This document shows, one piece after another, positions 54,031-64,000 of a stretch of 64,000 nucleotides of DNA. Origin of the DNA: Macropodus opercularis (taxonomy: Eukaryota > Chordata > Actinopteri > Anabantiformes > Osphronemidae). Both the position numbers and the translations under genes were made by a program. The stretch lies in contig CM061106.1 in the NCBI GenBank assembly GCA_030770545.1, positions 11,478,501 to 11,542,500 on the forward strand, written 5' to 3'. Numbering within the stretch: the first letter of the stretch is position 1; the number at the start of each line of letters is the position of its first letter. The notes below the pieces were generated by a model, which worked only from the letters and a program-made list of their open reading frames with translations, had not been told where the DNA came from and did no database searches.

Positions 54031-54202
54031 ACGTGGCCCAGAAACGAGCATGAAATCACTTGTTTTTATGCTTTTCTGTCTTTGACTATATTTTTTTCCA
54101 ACGTTTCAATGGCCACTGGAACAACAAATAATGTCTAGCCCATTATCAAAGAGTCTGCTTTTTAATTTCTGTTGCTGTGTTTGGTTTCATGGCCCCACAG
54201 GT

Positions 54203-54350
54203 AAGATAAGATAAGATAATCCTTTATTGATCCCACATTTGGGAAATGTAATTATTACAGCAGCTCCCAGGGATTACAAAGCATAGGTGGTGCAACGGTG
54301 CAAAAAGATGACATGTGCAAAAATATACAAAGAGTCTGTTTTTTTACAGG
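54203..54350 (-). mobile_element. LINE/SINE 3' tail with (GATAA)n
   Basis: GATAAGATAAGATAATCCTT, TATTGATCCCACATTTGGGA and a further unique tail match the complement of typical fish retroelement 3' ends. Confidence 0.6.
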
Positions 54351-54886
54351 TAGAAACGCCTGTAAACGGACTAAACTTCAGGTTCCAGTTGTTTAGATTT
54401 AGCCTCTAGATGGAGACATTCTTCAGTAATGAAGGAAAGGAAATGAAACAGTGGAGCAGACAAAGCTCCAGGGTTGGTTACTAACATCTGCTTTAATTTA
54501 CAAACTACCAACAACGATGGGGGGTTAAAATTATACACGAGCATATTAATTTATGTAAAAAGCATGAAGTAGCTAAATATATCAGAAAAATCTACCACCA
54601 AGATATGATTAGTCTGCTACTGTGCCTAGAGGCTGAACACAAGCTACGCACTCAAGTGAAAGTGCCACGTCAAATATTTAAGTGCAGTTGAAGTACAAGG
54701 CTGGGTGAGCTGGTGTTGGTGAACATTGCTGCCCATAGGTGTCCTCATTGGTGCTTAAAGGATGAGGCTGAGGCTGGTGAAGCCATGACTGGTGTAGTAT
54801 TCAGTTCTCAAAGGTCCACATTATGCCATTCTGTTATTTCCTGACATGATGATGAAACTGCAGCTAAATTCCAAGCTGAACATGTA

Positions 54887-55986
54887 CAGTCATGGCCAAA
54901 AGTACTTGCACCCTTGCGATTGTGTCAGAAAATGCAACACTTGTCTCAGAAAATTGTTCCACTTGCAAATGGTTTGTTTTTTATGTCTTTATTCTTTCCG
55001 TTCGCACTGGAACAACACAAAAAACAAACAAACAAACAAAGAAATCTGAAAATGAATGGCTTCCTGTAACACTCTTCTTTTGCAAACTGCTCCAGGTGGT
55101 TCAGATTTGAAGGAGGCCTCCTCCCACCTGCTGTTGTGAGATCTCTCCACAGGTTCTGTGGGAGTCAGATCTGGACTCATTGCTGTCGTTTCAGAACTCC
55201 AGCGCTTTGTTTGGAGCCATTTCTGGTGCTTGTTGAAGTGGGTCTGGGGTCATTGTCCTGCTGGACGACCCAGGACTTCTGGTGGAGACGCAGCTTTCTG
55301 ACACTGGCCACGACGCTTTGTTCATCATCAGATTTCATGACAGCGTTCACACAGTCAAGGCCTCCAGTGGCAGAAGCAGCACAGCAACCCCAGAACATCT
55401 TTGAGCCTCCACCACGTGTGACTGCAGGGACTGTGTTCTTTTCTTTGAAGGCCTCATTTCTTCTTCTGTAAACATGCCATGATGTCCTTTACCAGAAAGC
55501 TCTGCTTTTGTCTCATCTGTCCACAGCACGTTCTCCCAGAAGGACTGTGGTTTTGTCAAACTGCAGTCTTGCTTTTTCTGCCTTTGTGTCAGCAGTGGTG
55601 CCTCCTGGGCTGAGCTGACACTGTTGTGCCCTGTGTCTGCAGATCAGCTTGGATTTGTTTGGAGGTTAATGGGATTCTTTATCCACCATTCCAACAATCC
55701 TTCATTGTAATTTTTCATTAATTTTGCCCTTCCGTCGATGTCCAGGGAGGTTCGCTACAGAGCCACGGGCTGTAAAACCTCTGGATGATGTTGGAACATT
55801 CAGATCTCTGCCGATGGACTTGTAGCCTTGACATTGTCCATGTTTTTCCCCAGACAGCTCTTTACACTTGTTTCTTTTCTCCATGCTCAGTGTGACACAC
55901 AACACAAACTGGTTGCATATATTGCCCACACAAGTGTTGTGTGTTCTGACAGAATTGCAAGGGTGCTGATATTTTTGGCCATGACT
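54887..55986 (-). mobile_element. Second Tc1-type element, decayed
   Basis: The end CAGTCATGGCCAAAAGTACT and the complementary GGCCATGACT frame it; TA precedes it at 54885. Minus-strand transposase pieces include FWENVLWTDETKAELSG (55347-55559) and MFWGCCAASATGGLD (55177-55398). Many shifts and stops; much older than the element at 19.4 kb. Confidence 0.88.
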
Positions 55987-55989
55987 ATT

Positions 55990-56665
55990 TAGTAGCTTTG
56001 TGCTAAGTCGTTTCCTACTGACAAACCTCCACCAGCAAGAGATTCAATAAACTGCATCTTAACCTGTATCAGGACAGAGATTTTTGTGTTCCCTCAGCAA
56101 CTCAAAGGTTTTCAGAGAGAGAAAGACTAACGACCAGCTTTGCTTCATTGCAACACAACTACACCTACAACTACAACTACACACCTTTCATACTTGATAT
56201 CACACATATTATTTTGTTTGATTTTACTTTCCAACAAAGGCTGTAATGCCTTGTTTTTTTGGACAGATAGCGCGTCTGCTCAGACGCTGGAGGGTAAGTG
56301 TCTGAATTTATTGACCCGAACTGTTTGTTTGACTTTGTGCATTGAGAAATCTTGATGTTTTTACTAATATGTCTAATCAAATGTATCTTGATCTATTTTG
56401 AACAGAGGAGAAGCCAGATTTGTTTGTTTGCGTTTTAATATGTTACTAGATAAATAAAAGTGGGCTGTCTGCTAAACTTTATTATTGAGGAAGCCCTGAG
56501 AGAAGAAACCAGGTGAAATCAAAGGTTTTCAGTCAGTTTTTGTTTGCGTTTTAATATGTTACTACAAATGTTAATCTATATTTCTGTGTTATGAAATCAT
56601 GTAAAACAAATGTCCAGTCTAAGATGGTTTGACGCTTAATCATCGCGTGCGTCTGCTCATTGTCA
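55990..56665. other. No certain gene; possible upstream USP exons
   Basis: A short splice-bounded stretch at 56267-56293 (ATAGCGCGTCTGCTCAGACG) might be an untranslated exon. Otherwise nothing is recognised. Confidence 0.3.
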
Positions 56666-56669
56666 ACAG

Positions 56670-57302
56670 GCAGACGGTGGACTTCAGCATCTTCGCGGCT
56701 CCAACAGCGGTTTGTCTGGAAGTAAGGAGGCCTCGAACGCACCATCACACATGTCACACTGGAGTCAAAGTGCAGCTAACGGCTAGCGGCTAATGTGGCT
56801 AGCGCTAGCTTGTGTATTAGCGTAGCTCAGAAAGGCACCAGCGTAGATCGCCCCCATCTTAGTCTGGACCGGTTACGTTTTGGTGCCGGTTCGTAAAGTT
56901 ACTTCTGGGCTCCGGAACCGAGAAGGCGGTGAAATCCGGTATTTTATGTAAGTGACGGCTGAACAGAGCAAAGGACCGAGTTAGCTTCTGCTATTTGTAC
57001 AGCCCGGACTAGCGTTAGCAAACATGTTGTACTGTGCTATGCTAATGCTTTTAATATAATAATAAGTATTATATATGTATTTGTTGTGTTGAACTGAGTT
57101 TCTGTGTTTGGAACAGACACCACACAGTTGTCTCCTGCTGCAGCACCGGCCTCCTCAGAGCACACGTATGTTTAATGTTCCACATGATATTGTTGTTGTT
57201 TATTATTGATGACTTCATTGCTGTAGCATTAGTAGAGTAACGTGTGTGTCTCTGTCTCTTCCACCTTCAGGCCTCTCTCCCCATATGAGCGGCTTGTCGC
57301 GG
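56670..57302 (+). CDS. USP-like gene, candidate N-terminal exons
   Basis: Three splice-bounded pieces join in phase: 56670-56721 (ADGGLQHLRGSNSGLSG), 57117-57165 (TTQLSPAAAPASSEH) and 57271-57302 (PLSPYERLVA). A CpG-rich segment (56780-57010) lies between the first two and may be a promoter instead, in which case the first piece belongs elsewhere. The join to the protease domain is one base off: the last piece leaves one base, while the next exon supplies one where two are needed. Confidence 0.45.
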
Positions 57303-57420
57303 GTACGTCATCGAGTGTCACATACACCTGATGACTCCACGCGTGTTCTGTGCGTGAGGTTATAGTTTATTGTGAGTCTTCATCTGTGGAAAAGGACACG
57401 TGATGTTTGTCATGTTTCAG

Positions 57421-59111
57421 GTTACCCAACCTCGGCGATACCTGCTTCGTGAACGCTGCCGTCCAGTTCCTCCTGTGGCTGAAGCCTTTCATGGAGGAGT
57501 TCAGTGTTCAGGTTGAGGTTGCCAGCACCAGCTCCACCATGAGGTACAGCAGCTGGTCCGCAGCGTAGCACAGACGTTGGTTTGTCCACTAACGTTACCA
57601 GTCAGCATTAGGACCATCCTAATTTCTTCACCTGCTCTTTCCAGGTTGTTTGGCGAACTTGTCCGTCTTGGCTTCTCAAATGACATCGATGAGAAGACAG
57701 AGGTCCTGGAAGCCCTGAAGCACACGGTTGCGCAGTACGAGCCGACCTTTGCCAAGGACGGACCAAATGTTGGTGCACGTCTTGTTTGTGCTACAGAGCA
57801 GACAGTGATGTACAGAATGTCTTTGTAGTGAAAACTCCTCTGTCTAAAACGCCGTTTCTTTGCAGGACTGCTTTTTGTTGGTCATGTCGGTGCTGGACAT
57901 GCTGCAGTTGGTTTCCCTTGATCTGCAGAGAGCAGCCAACGCTCTTGGGCTCTCGTACGCATGTCCTGTCGCTGCTCACATCTCTGTTGAGGTCTTGAGC
58001 ACCGTGACCTGCAGTCGGTATGAACTCTTTATAGTCTCATAGTAATGTGGACGTGTACTAGTTGAACCTATGAATAAGATATATTATAACTTTGAGCTGT
58101 CATGTTATTGTGCAGGTGTGGGCAGCAGCTACCGACTCACCACGACTGCAGGAGCTTTTTCCTGGACCCCACGTGGAGTCCAGGAGGGTCAGTCCAGCAG
58201 TGTCTGGACGACTACCTGACAGTACGCCTCAGCCCCAACACTCAGCAAAGACAGAAACCAAAGCTGTTTGTGCGTTTGATCAATTGTAAGATTTCAGCTA
58301 AAAGCTTCTTCTCCCGTGTTTCCAGTGCTTAAACAAGTGCAGCTGTGGAAATGAGGAGTCAGTGGAGCAGTGGTCGTTGTTGACCCTGCCAAAGTGAGTT
58401 ACATCCTATTTCTCATCCCAAATGTCTAGAGACCTCATCGCAGCAGCTTCTTCCACTTGACTTCCTTTTTGAGTGAGTGATTTGACCACCTCTCCTCCAT
58501 CTCTTTGGGTCCACAGTGTCTTGATCCTGGAACTCAGACGCACCGAGTTCAATGGCAACAAGATGGTGAAAGTGAGGACGCCCATGGAGTTGTCACGTGA
58601 ACTGATGATTTCCAGCAGCCATGTGGAGGTAGGGCAGAGCTTCAGTAAAGGCCCGGTTCATTACACAATGATGTGATAACAATGATTATAGTGAGACACT
58701 TAGAAAGTAAGTGGTAAAATACATTTGCTGGACTATTGAATGTGTAAATCTAATGGTTGTTTTTTAACTGTGCTATTTTCCAGACAGCTTGTTACTCGCT
58801 TGTCACCACTATCAGCCATTTAGGGCCTACAGCTGATTATGGTAAGTGTTTGTTTGTGTTACAGTCAACTCAGGTTTTATGAATTCATAACCAAATGTTG
58901 TGTTTGTTCTCAGGTCATTCCAATTGTGAGATTGTGATTATGCTACAGCGACTACGACGTCTACGTGAAGCCGGGCTCCTTGAGAGAGAGAGACGCTTGT
59001 GTGCTGTATTATGAGAAGCAAGGCTCGGCCGAAGCCTTGTTTCTCAGAAAACACACCTGTCGTGCTTCTCACGTGACTTGTCAGATGTTGAGCACCAGGT
59101 CCTGCTATCGG
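57421..59111 (+). CDS. Ubiquitin-specific protease (USP/UCH) catalytic domain, 8 exons, probably defective
   Basis: USPs are cysteine proteases that remove ubiquitin. Exons: 57421-57543 (Cys box PNLGDTCFVNAAVQFLL), 57645-57768, 57866-58017 (DCFLLVMSVLDML where QQDAHEF is usual), 58116-58221 (CGQQ, GSVQQCLDDYL), 58326-58393 (CSCG, completing the zinc ribbon), 58517-58628 (VLILELRRTEFNGNKM), 58784-58841 (YSLVTTISHLGPTADYG) and 58914-59111. Phases agree from the first to the seventh junction. The donor of the second exon (GTTGGT) is weak. In the last exon GH of the catalytic His box is followed by SNCEIVI, then the frame shifts before YSDYDVYVKPGS and DACVLYYEK. With the one-base problem at the 5' join, this suggests a pseudogene, an assembly error or a recently lost enzyme. 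Confidence 0.75.
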
Positions 59112-59249
59112 TAAGAATTCAGTGAGAAATATTTGCCTCATTACAATGTGGTGTAGATGTAACAATTAAAGCTGTGAATGAATGATTATTATTATTGCTG
59201 TGTCTTTAACCTGTCATGTTGTTTGGGGCTATGGGATGCAGTCCATGAC

Positions 59250-59976
59250 GAATAACAACTGCTCCAGCTGTTTGACTACAAAAAGATGCTAAGGACCAGA
59301 AGAGTCAAATACAGTCAAACCACCATCCTGTGGCAGAGTCTGGGTATCTGGTGGTGAGAACCAATAGGGACTTGTGGCCAGTAACCAGTGAAGAAACCAT
59401 CACTGCCCAGGCCTTAGGGTGAGACTGTAAATAACGTTGATTGTGTACCAGCGAGTGGACGCCGGTTTGGTGGTCACACGTCATCGGAGCACTGGTCACT
59501 GTAGCTTCATTCCCAGTGAGTAACGTCCCATTTCTCGTCTTAAATGTCCAAAATCCACATCACAGCAGCTTCTTCCACTTCACTTCCTTATTGAATTAGT
59601 GATCTGACCAGCTCTCCTCCATTTCTTTGTGTCCACAGTGTGTTGATCCTCTGACTCGTCAGGTTCATTGTCACAACAACAAGACAATGACAGTGAGGAT
59701 CCTCACCAAGCCGTCAAGGGCGGAAACTATCGATTTCCAGCAGCCGTCAAAAGGTAAGAATGAGCTTCAGTAAAGAAAAGGTCCAGTTCGTTATACAACT
59801 ACCTGAGGACAATAGTTATTGTGAAACAGTCAGAAAGTATCTGGTAAAATCCATTTGCTGTGATGTTGAACGTGTAGATCTAATTGTTGTTAGTTAATTG
59901 TGCTTTTTTCCAGACAATGACTCGTTACCTGCTGGTCACCACTATTCACAGGTCTCACCATTTGTGGCCTACAGCT
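59250..59976 (+). pseudogene. Decayed second copy of USP exons 5-7
   Basis: Sequence around 59480-59530 resembles exon 5 and its intron; 59639-59754 resembles exon 6 (CCACAGTGTGTTGATCCT) with stops; 59914-59976 resembles exon 7 (CTGGTCACCACTATTCACAG) with a six-base insert. It is cut at 59976 by a Penelope-like element. Confidence 0.7.
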
Positions 59977-60833
59977 TCCTCCAGTCTTTTCCTAACGGCT
60001 GTTAAGGCGTCACTGGTGGGGATGCTGGTGAAGAGTGATGTAACATTGAAGGAAACCACGGTTTCATCCATTTCCAGTTTCCGTCCTCTGACCTTGGCTT
60101 GTTGTGAATTGATGGTCTGTGTGTCCCACCAGAGGCGTCAGGACGGTGGCCAAGTGTTTGGCAATGTTATATGTGACGGAGTTGATGCTGCTGATTATGG
60201 GTCTGAGCGGGGCTCCCTCTTTGTGGATCTTAGGAAGTCCATAAATGCAGGGAGTGGCCTCTCCAGGATGCAGGCGGTGGTATGTCATCCTGTCGATGGT
60301 CTGGTCCGTTTCCAGCTCTTTGAGATGAGCTGTGATTTTTCTTTTGTAGCTGCTGGTGGGGTCTCTTTTCAGCTTCTCGTAAGTGTGTTGGTCCTCTAAC
60401 AGTGAGCTGACTTTTTGATGGTGGTCTGCTGTGTTCATGTTCAGTAGGACAGTGCACCTTCCTTTGTCCGCAGGCAGTGTGGTGATGGTTTGGTGCCTGC
60501 TGAGGGCTGTGAGCGCACTCCTCTCCTGCCTGGTGAGGTTGGGTTGTGGTGGTTGTGCACTGGCCAGGGCAGCAGAGACTTTGAGCCTTAGCTGCTCAGC
60601 TTCTGACGATGGTAAGTTGTTTTTCCGAATGGCAGATTCTGTGGCTGTGATAAAATCCACGACAGGAACCTCCTTGGGTGTGATAGCAAAGTTAAGGCCT
60701 TTAGCCAGAAAAGGGAAAGTTCCCTGTCAGAGAGGTTCTTTAACCACTTGTCTTTTGAGTCCTCTGCTGTGAACCCATCCATGGATAGGTGGTGAAACGT
60801 TTCTACGAAATAGAACAAGTCCAGTCGACAATG
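59977..60833 (-). mobile_element. Penelope-like retroelement fragment
   Basis: The minus-strand frame 60064-60660 has LPADKGRCTVLLN, YEKLKRDPTSSYKRK, YGLPKIHKEGAPLRPI and SSINSVTYNIAKHLA, the conserved N-terminal and RT-start region of Penelope-like elements. The preceding part (60588-60818, NLSDRELS) is frameshifted. The RT core and the GIY-YIG endonuclease are absent. Confidence 0.88.
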
Positions 60834-60864
60834 AATATTATTATTACATTTAACATTCCTGTCA

Positions 60865-61250
60865 TTTTGCAGATGTGGGATGCAGTCGCTGACATGTTAC
60901 GACTGCACCAGGTGTTTGCTGGACCTGGTTCCTGGAGGTTCAGTGCAGAAGTGTCTGAAGGTGAACCTGAAAGTACGACTAAGCCCCAACACTCAGCAAA
61001 CCTAGAAAGCAAAGGTGTTTGTGTGTCATGTGTCCAACGATTTCCACTAACACTTGCTTCTTTTGTTTCCTTCTGCAGGAGTATCAGTGCGTCCAAGGGT
61101 GCAGGTGCACGTCCCACGTCATCGCAGCACTGGTCCCTCTAGTCGCAGCCAAAGTGAGTAACGTCCCATTTCTCGTCATTAATGTCCAAAATCCACATCA
61201 CAGCGGCTTCTTCCACTTCACTTGCTTATTGAATTAGTGATCTGACCAGC
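60865..61250 (+). pseudogene. Decayed third copy of USP exons 4-5
   Basis: 60873-60984 resembles exon 4 (ATGTGGGATGCAGTCGCTGA; CCCCAACACTCAGCAAA). 61080-61144 resembles exon 5 and still reads EYQCVQGCRCTSHVIAALVP, keeping a zinc-ribbon-like cysteine set. Stops in the first part exclude function. Confidence 0.65.
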
Positions 61251-61254
61251 TGAC

Positions 61255-62690
61255 TATTCAATTCATTTCTATTTTATTTATATAGCGCCAGTTCACCACA
61301 GCAGTTATCTGAAGGCCCTTTACAAGAACTTGACACAACTAAACCTGACAAATCCCACATGGAGCGTTTTAATCTGAAGGAGCATCAGGAGCCATGAGGT
61401 CTTTAAGATGAGATGGAGCTTTATTATGAAGAGCTTTGTAGGTGAGGAGAAGAATTTTGAATCCTATCCTAGATTTGACAGGGAGCCAATGCAGAGAAGC
61501 TAATGTAGGAGAAATGTGATCTCTCTTTCTAAGTCCAGTCAGACTCTGGCTGCAGCATTTTGAATCAACTGGAGGCTTTTTAGAGAGTTATTGGGACAAA
61601 CTATGAGCAGGGAGATACAGTCGTCCAGCCTAGAGGTAACAAATGCATGGATTAACTTTTCAGCATCACTCTGTGAGAGGATGCTCCTAATTTGAGCAAT
61701 ATTCCTCAGGTGGAAGTAGGCGGTTCTAGAGATTTCTTTAATATATGATGTAAAGGAGAGATCTTGGTCCAAATGACACCAAGGTTCCTACAGTAGAACT
61801 TGAAGATAACGTTGTGTCATCCAGAGTAACAATCTGATTCAATAATGAGTCTCTGTGGTTTTTAGCACCAACTATAATAACCTCAGTTTTATCTGAATTC
61901 AGTTGTAGGATGTGTTTCCTAATAATATTAGAGAGAGGAGACTGTAAAGACTGAAAGGTATTGGACCAAGCACAGAACCTTGTGGAACAACGAAGCTCAT
62001 TTTTGTGCGGATGGAAGATTGATCATGAACATTAACAAATAAGACTTAAACCATCCCAGTGCTTTGCCTTTAATCCAACGCTATGTTCCAGTCTCTGCAA
62101 TAGAATCTTGTGATCTATCAAATGCTGCACTAAGATCTAACAGGACAAGGACAGAAACTAGACCATTGTCTGAAGCTGTGAGATCATTAGTGACTCTAAT
62201 CAGAGCTGGTTCTGTCTGTGATGTATCTGAATCCTGGCTGGAAATATTCATATAGGTTATTTCTACGCAGGTGGTCACATAGTTGTTTAGCTACAGTTTT
62301 TTCAAGAACTAATAAAGGGCAGATTAGATATTGGCCTATAGTTTGCAATAAAGGTTTGACTACAGCAACCTCTCTAGCTCCACGTTTCTGACTATGGAGC
62401 CAGTGATCAGGGTGGTTTCTCAGCGGGCGACTGCCTAGAACTACGACTGCTACGAACCGTCACCCAGTCACATCCTGCTGCTCAAGACCCGCTGAGGGAC
62501 GAGTAGCACCAAAGCTAGGAGGCTCACTAGCATTTAAATGTAGCTTATATTATAGAGATGATCTGATTAGATGGTGAAGCTCATAAACAGCAGCTGAGGT
62601 GATGCGTATTGATTTAGTTGTTGTTGACAAACCTGGTTAACATAGTTAGTCTTTAACCCAGAACAGGGAGAGTCTGGCCAGTGATATTTA
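61255..62690 (-). mobile_element. L2-type LINE fragment, RT region, decayed
   Basis: The minus-strand pieces are TNDLTASDNGLVSVLVLLDL with SAAFD (RT motif A, 62081-62278) and LSQSDAEKLIHAFVTSRLDD with IQNAAAR (61539-61772). The left end carries ATTTATATAGCGCCAGTTCA, a common tail of this fish LINE group. Large deletions remove the catalytic FADD box. Confidence 0.82.
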
Positions 62691-62844
62691 AAAATGGAAG
62701 TTCAAAGACGCACTGTTATGCAAATGACTTGTTATCACTGAAAAACATCTGAATCCCCCGTAATTATTTGTTTTACACAACGTTTCATAGCTTAGGTTAA
62801 ATAAAGTCCACTGCTGTGATCCACACGTGTGTGTTTCTTCACAG

Positions 62845-63554
62845 GGGGATCTACGTCTCCTTCTCAGGAAACGCCTCATTCTACCAGAGGTAGGTTCAGT
62901 GAAATGAAGGTTACAGTGCAGAACTAAAACTACTCTTTCATCTGGTAAAAAACCCTTGATTCAAGATTGTATCAACATACATTGTGTCTGGTTTTCATAA
63001 ATTAATTACATCAGAATTTTAGCAGTTTATTTCCCACATTATTACTAAACTAAATATTGGTGCCTTTTTAAGCTTTTGCCAGAAGTTTGATGCAGCGAAG
63101 CCAGAACAAAACCTAGATCTCACAGAGAAACCGAAAGAAGTAGAGAAACCGAAATGCCCACAAAACAACAAGTGGAGCATTGGAGAGCTGACACGTAAAC
63201 CTGGGTAAAACACGCAAACATGTTCAAACCCACTTTAACTTACATGTGTCTCCACCTTTGCCTTGATGGAAACTATTCAGACAGTCAGCAAACGGTCATA
63301 ACGTCCAGACGAACATGAAACAGGAAGAGGAAGAAGTGACTCCAGCTCTGCTCAAACTGATGCTGCAGTAACTGGAGCATCATGTCTAAACGCATGCTGG
63401 CTCTGCCACACAGCAGGTCCTGGACCCGCAGAGAGTCACATGTGCTGTCTGTAGGATAGTGGTTTTAGTTTGTGGACCTTTGACTACGACCTGTGTTGAT
63501 GTGATCTCTGCTCTTTTCCAGAGTAAAGTATGATCAGCCAAGCGCACACAAAGG
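62845..63554 (+). CDS. Three in-phase exons of an unidentified gene leaving the window
   Basis: Exon 62845-62889 (GDLRLLLRKRLILPE), exon 63083-63204 (KFDAAKPEQNLDLTEKPKEV, CPQNNKWSIGELTRKPG) and exon 63522-63554 (VKYDQPSAHKG). All have AG acceptors and GT donors (GTAGGT, GTAAAA, GTGAGC). Phases 0, 2 and 2 match, giving one open frame of about 66 codons. No known domain; Lys/Glu/Pro-rich, so probably a linker region. It may be the C-terminal part of the USP-like gene or another gene. Confidence 0.6.
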
Positions 63555-64000
63555 GTGAGCTGAGCAATAATAACATCCAGCTTATGGAACGTGAGGAAAA
63601 GCTTTAAAGACGATGTGATTTCAGGTTATAAACACATTTAATAGAAGCGTTGGGCTTCTTCTGTTCTATTGTTTTAATGACTCCATCTAATTCCTGTTTA
63701 GTTGAGACGTCTGTAGTTGTTTACAGACATTCCTCACCGAGAGGATTCAGTTAAACACAGCACTGAGATTCAAAATAATACAAATGATTTATTTCACATA
63801 AGTGGTGTAAAAATATACATAAGGCAGATATATACGAAGTCACCTGATTCCTCCCTGCAGGGGTAAAGCTCGCTGGCGCGCGGGGAAGGACGGAGCCTGG
63901 CTGGGAGACACCAGCTGTGTCTCCCAGCCGGCACAGCACACATCTCCCCCTCTCCGCTTTGGGGTGTTGGTTCTTAAACCCTAAACCTACGTCAGTCGGA
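63555..64000. other. No gene seen; perfect hairpin at 63899-63929
   Basis: GGCTGGGAGACAC and its exact complement flank a 5-base loop (63899-63911, 63917-63929) in a GC-rich patch. The rest is unassigned, presumably intron. Confidence 0.4.

Overview
The window is nuclear DNA of a teleost fish, probably a percomorph. It has spliced genes with consensus GT/AG junctions, Tc1, piggyBac, Penelope, CR1/L2-type LINE, tRNA-SINE and LTR elements, and a fish-type FISNA-NACHT-LRR (NLR) gene. Nothing prokaryotic is present. Most open frames in such DNA are shadows of repeats or introns, so only frames backed by domains, splice sites or phase agreement are called here.

Left part (1-29 kb), minus strand: one large NLR immune-receptor gene, entering at about 28,975 and running off the left edge. 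Its exons can be assembled in phase: a short first coding exon (28896-28975); an exon encoding a complete C3HC4 RING finger (27368-27597); a 1.78-kb FISNA-NACHT exon (25421-27203); then 17 LRR exons between 25,111 and 118, fifteen of 174 bp and two of 144 bp, all in phase 2. The LRR exons sit in tandem units of about 0.65-1 kb, and these are nested in a larger block of about 8-9 kb that is at least partly duplicated, as shared insertions and deletions prove. The introns hold a solo LTR, a piggyBac, a SINE split by a second solo LTR, a third LTR-like element present twice through duplication, a 3.2-kb LINE and a Tc1 element. Three intron copies near the NACHT end each carry a consensus CTCF motif.

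Middle part (29-56 kb): no certain host gene. It holds a four-copy local tandem repeat (29.9-31.8 kb), a triplicated segment with a conserved 13-codon mini-ORF near a CpG-rich NRF1-motif promoter (32.2-33.5 and 37 kb), a decayed Ty3/gypsy element with both LTRs (33.66-36.18 kb), LINE and SINE fragments, a copy of the 5' end of the USP-like gene at 41.1-42.0 kb, a pre-miRNA-like hairpin at 43.1 kb, several purine/pyrimidine satellites (45.7-46.4 and 51.2-51.6 kb) and a second Tc1 relic (54.9-56 kb).

Right part (56.6-64 kb), plus strand: a ubiquitin-specific protease (USP)-like gene whose eight catalytic-domain exons (57421-59111) join in phase, but with two frame problems, followed by decayed partial copies of the same exons, interrupted by a Penelope-like and an L2-like element. 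Three further in-phase exons (62845-63554) belong to a plus-strand gene leaving the right edge.

An NLR-LRR array and a duplicated, decaying USP locus lie side by side, both shaped by tandem duplication and heavy transposon load. I see no evidence for a wholly new system. The most notable items are the RING-FISNA-NACHT-LRR architecture, the cassette design of the LRR exons, the CTCF motif array and the hairpin.
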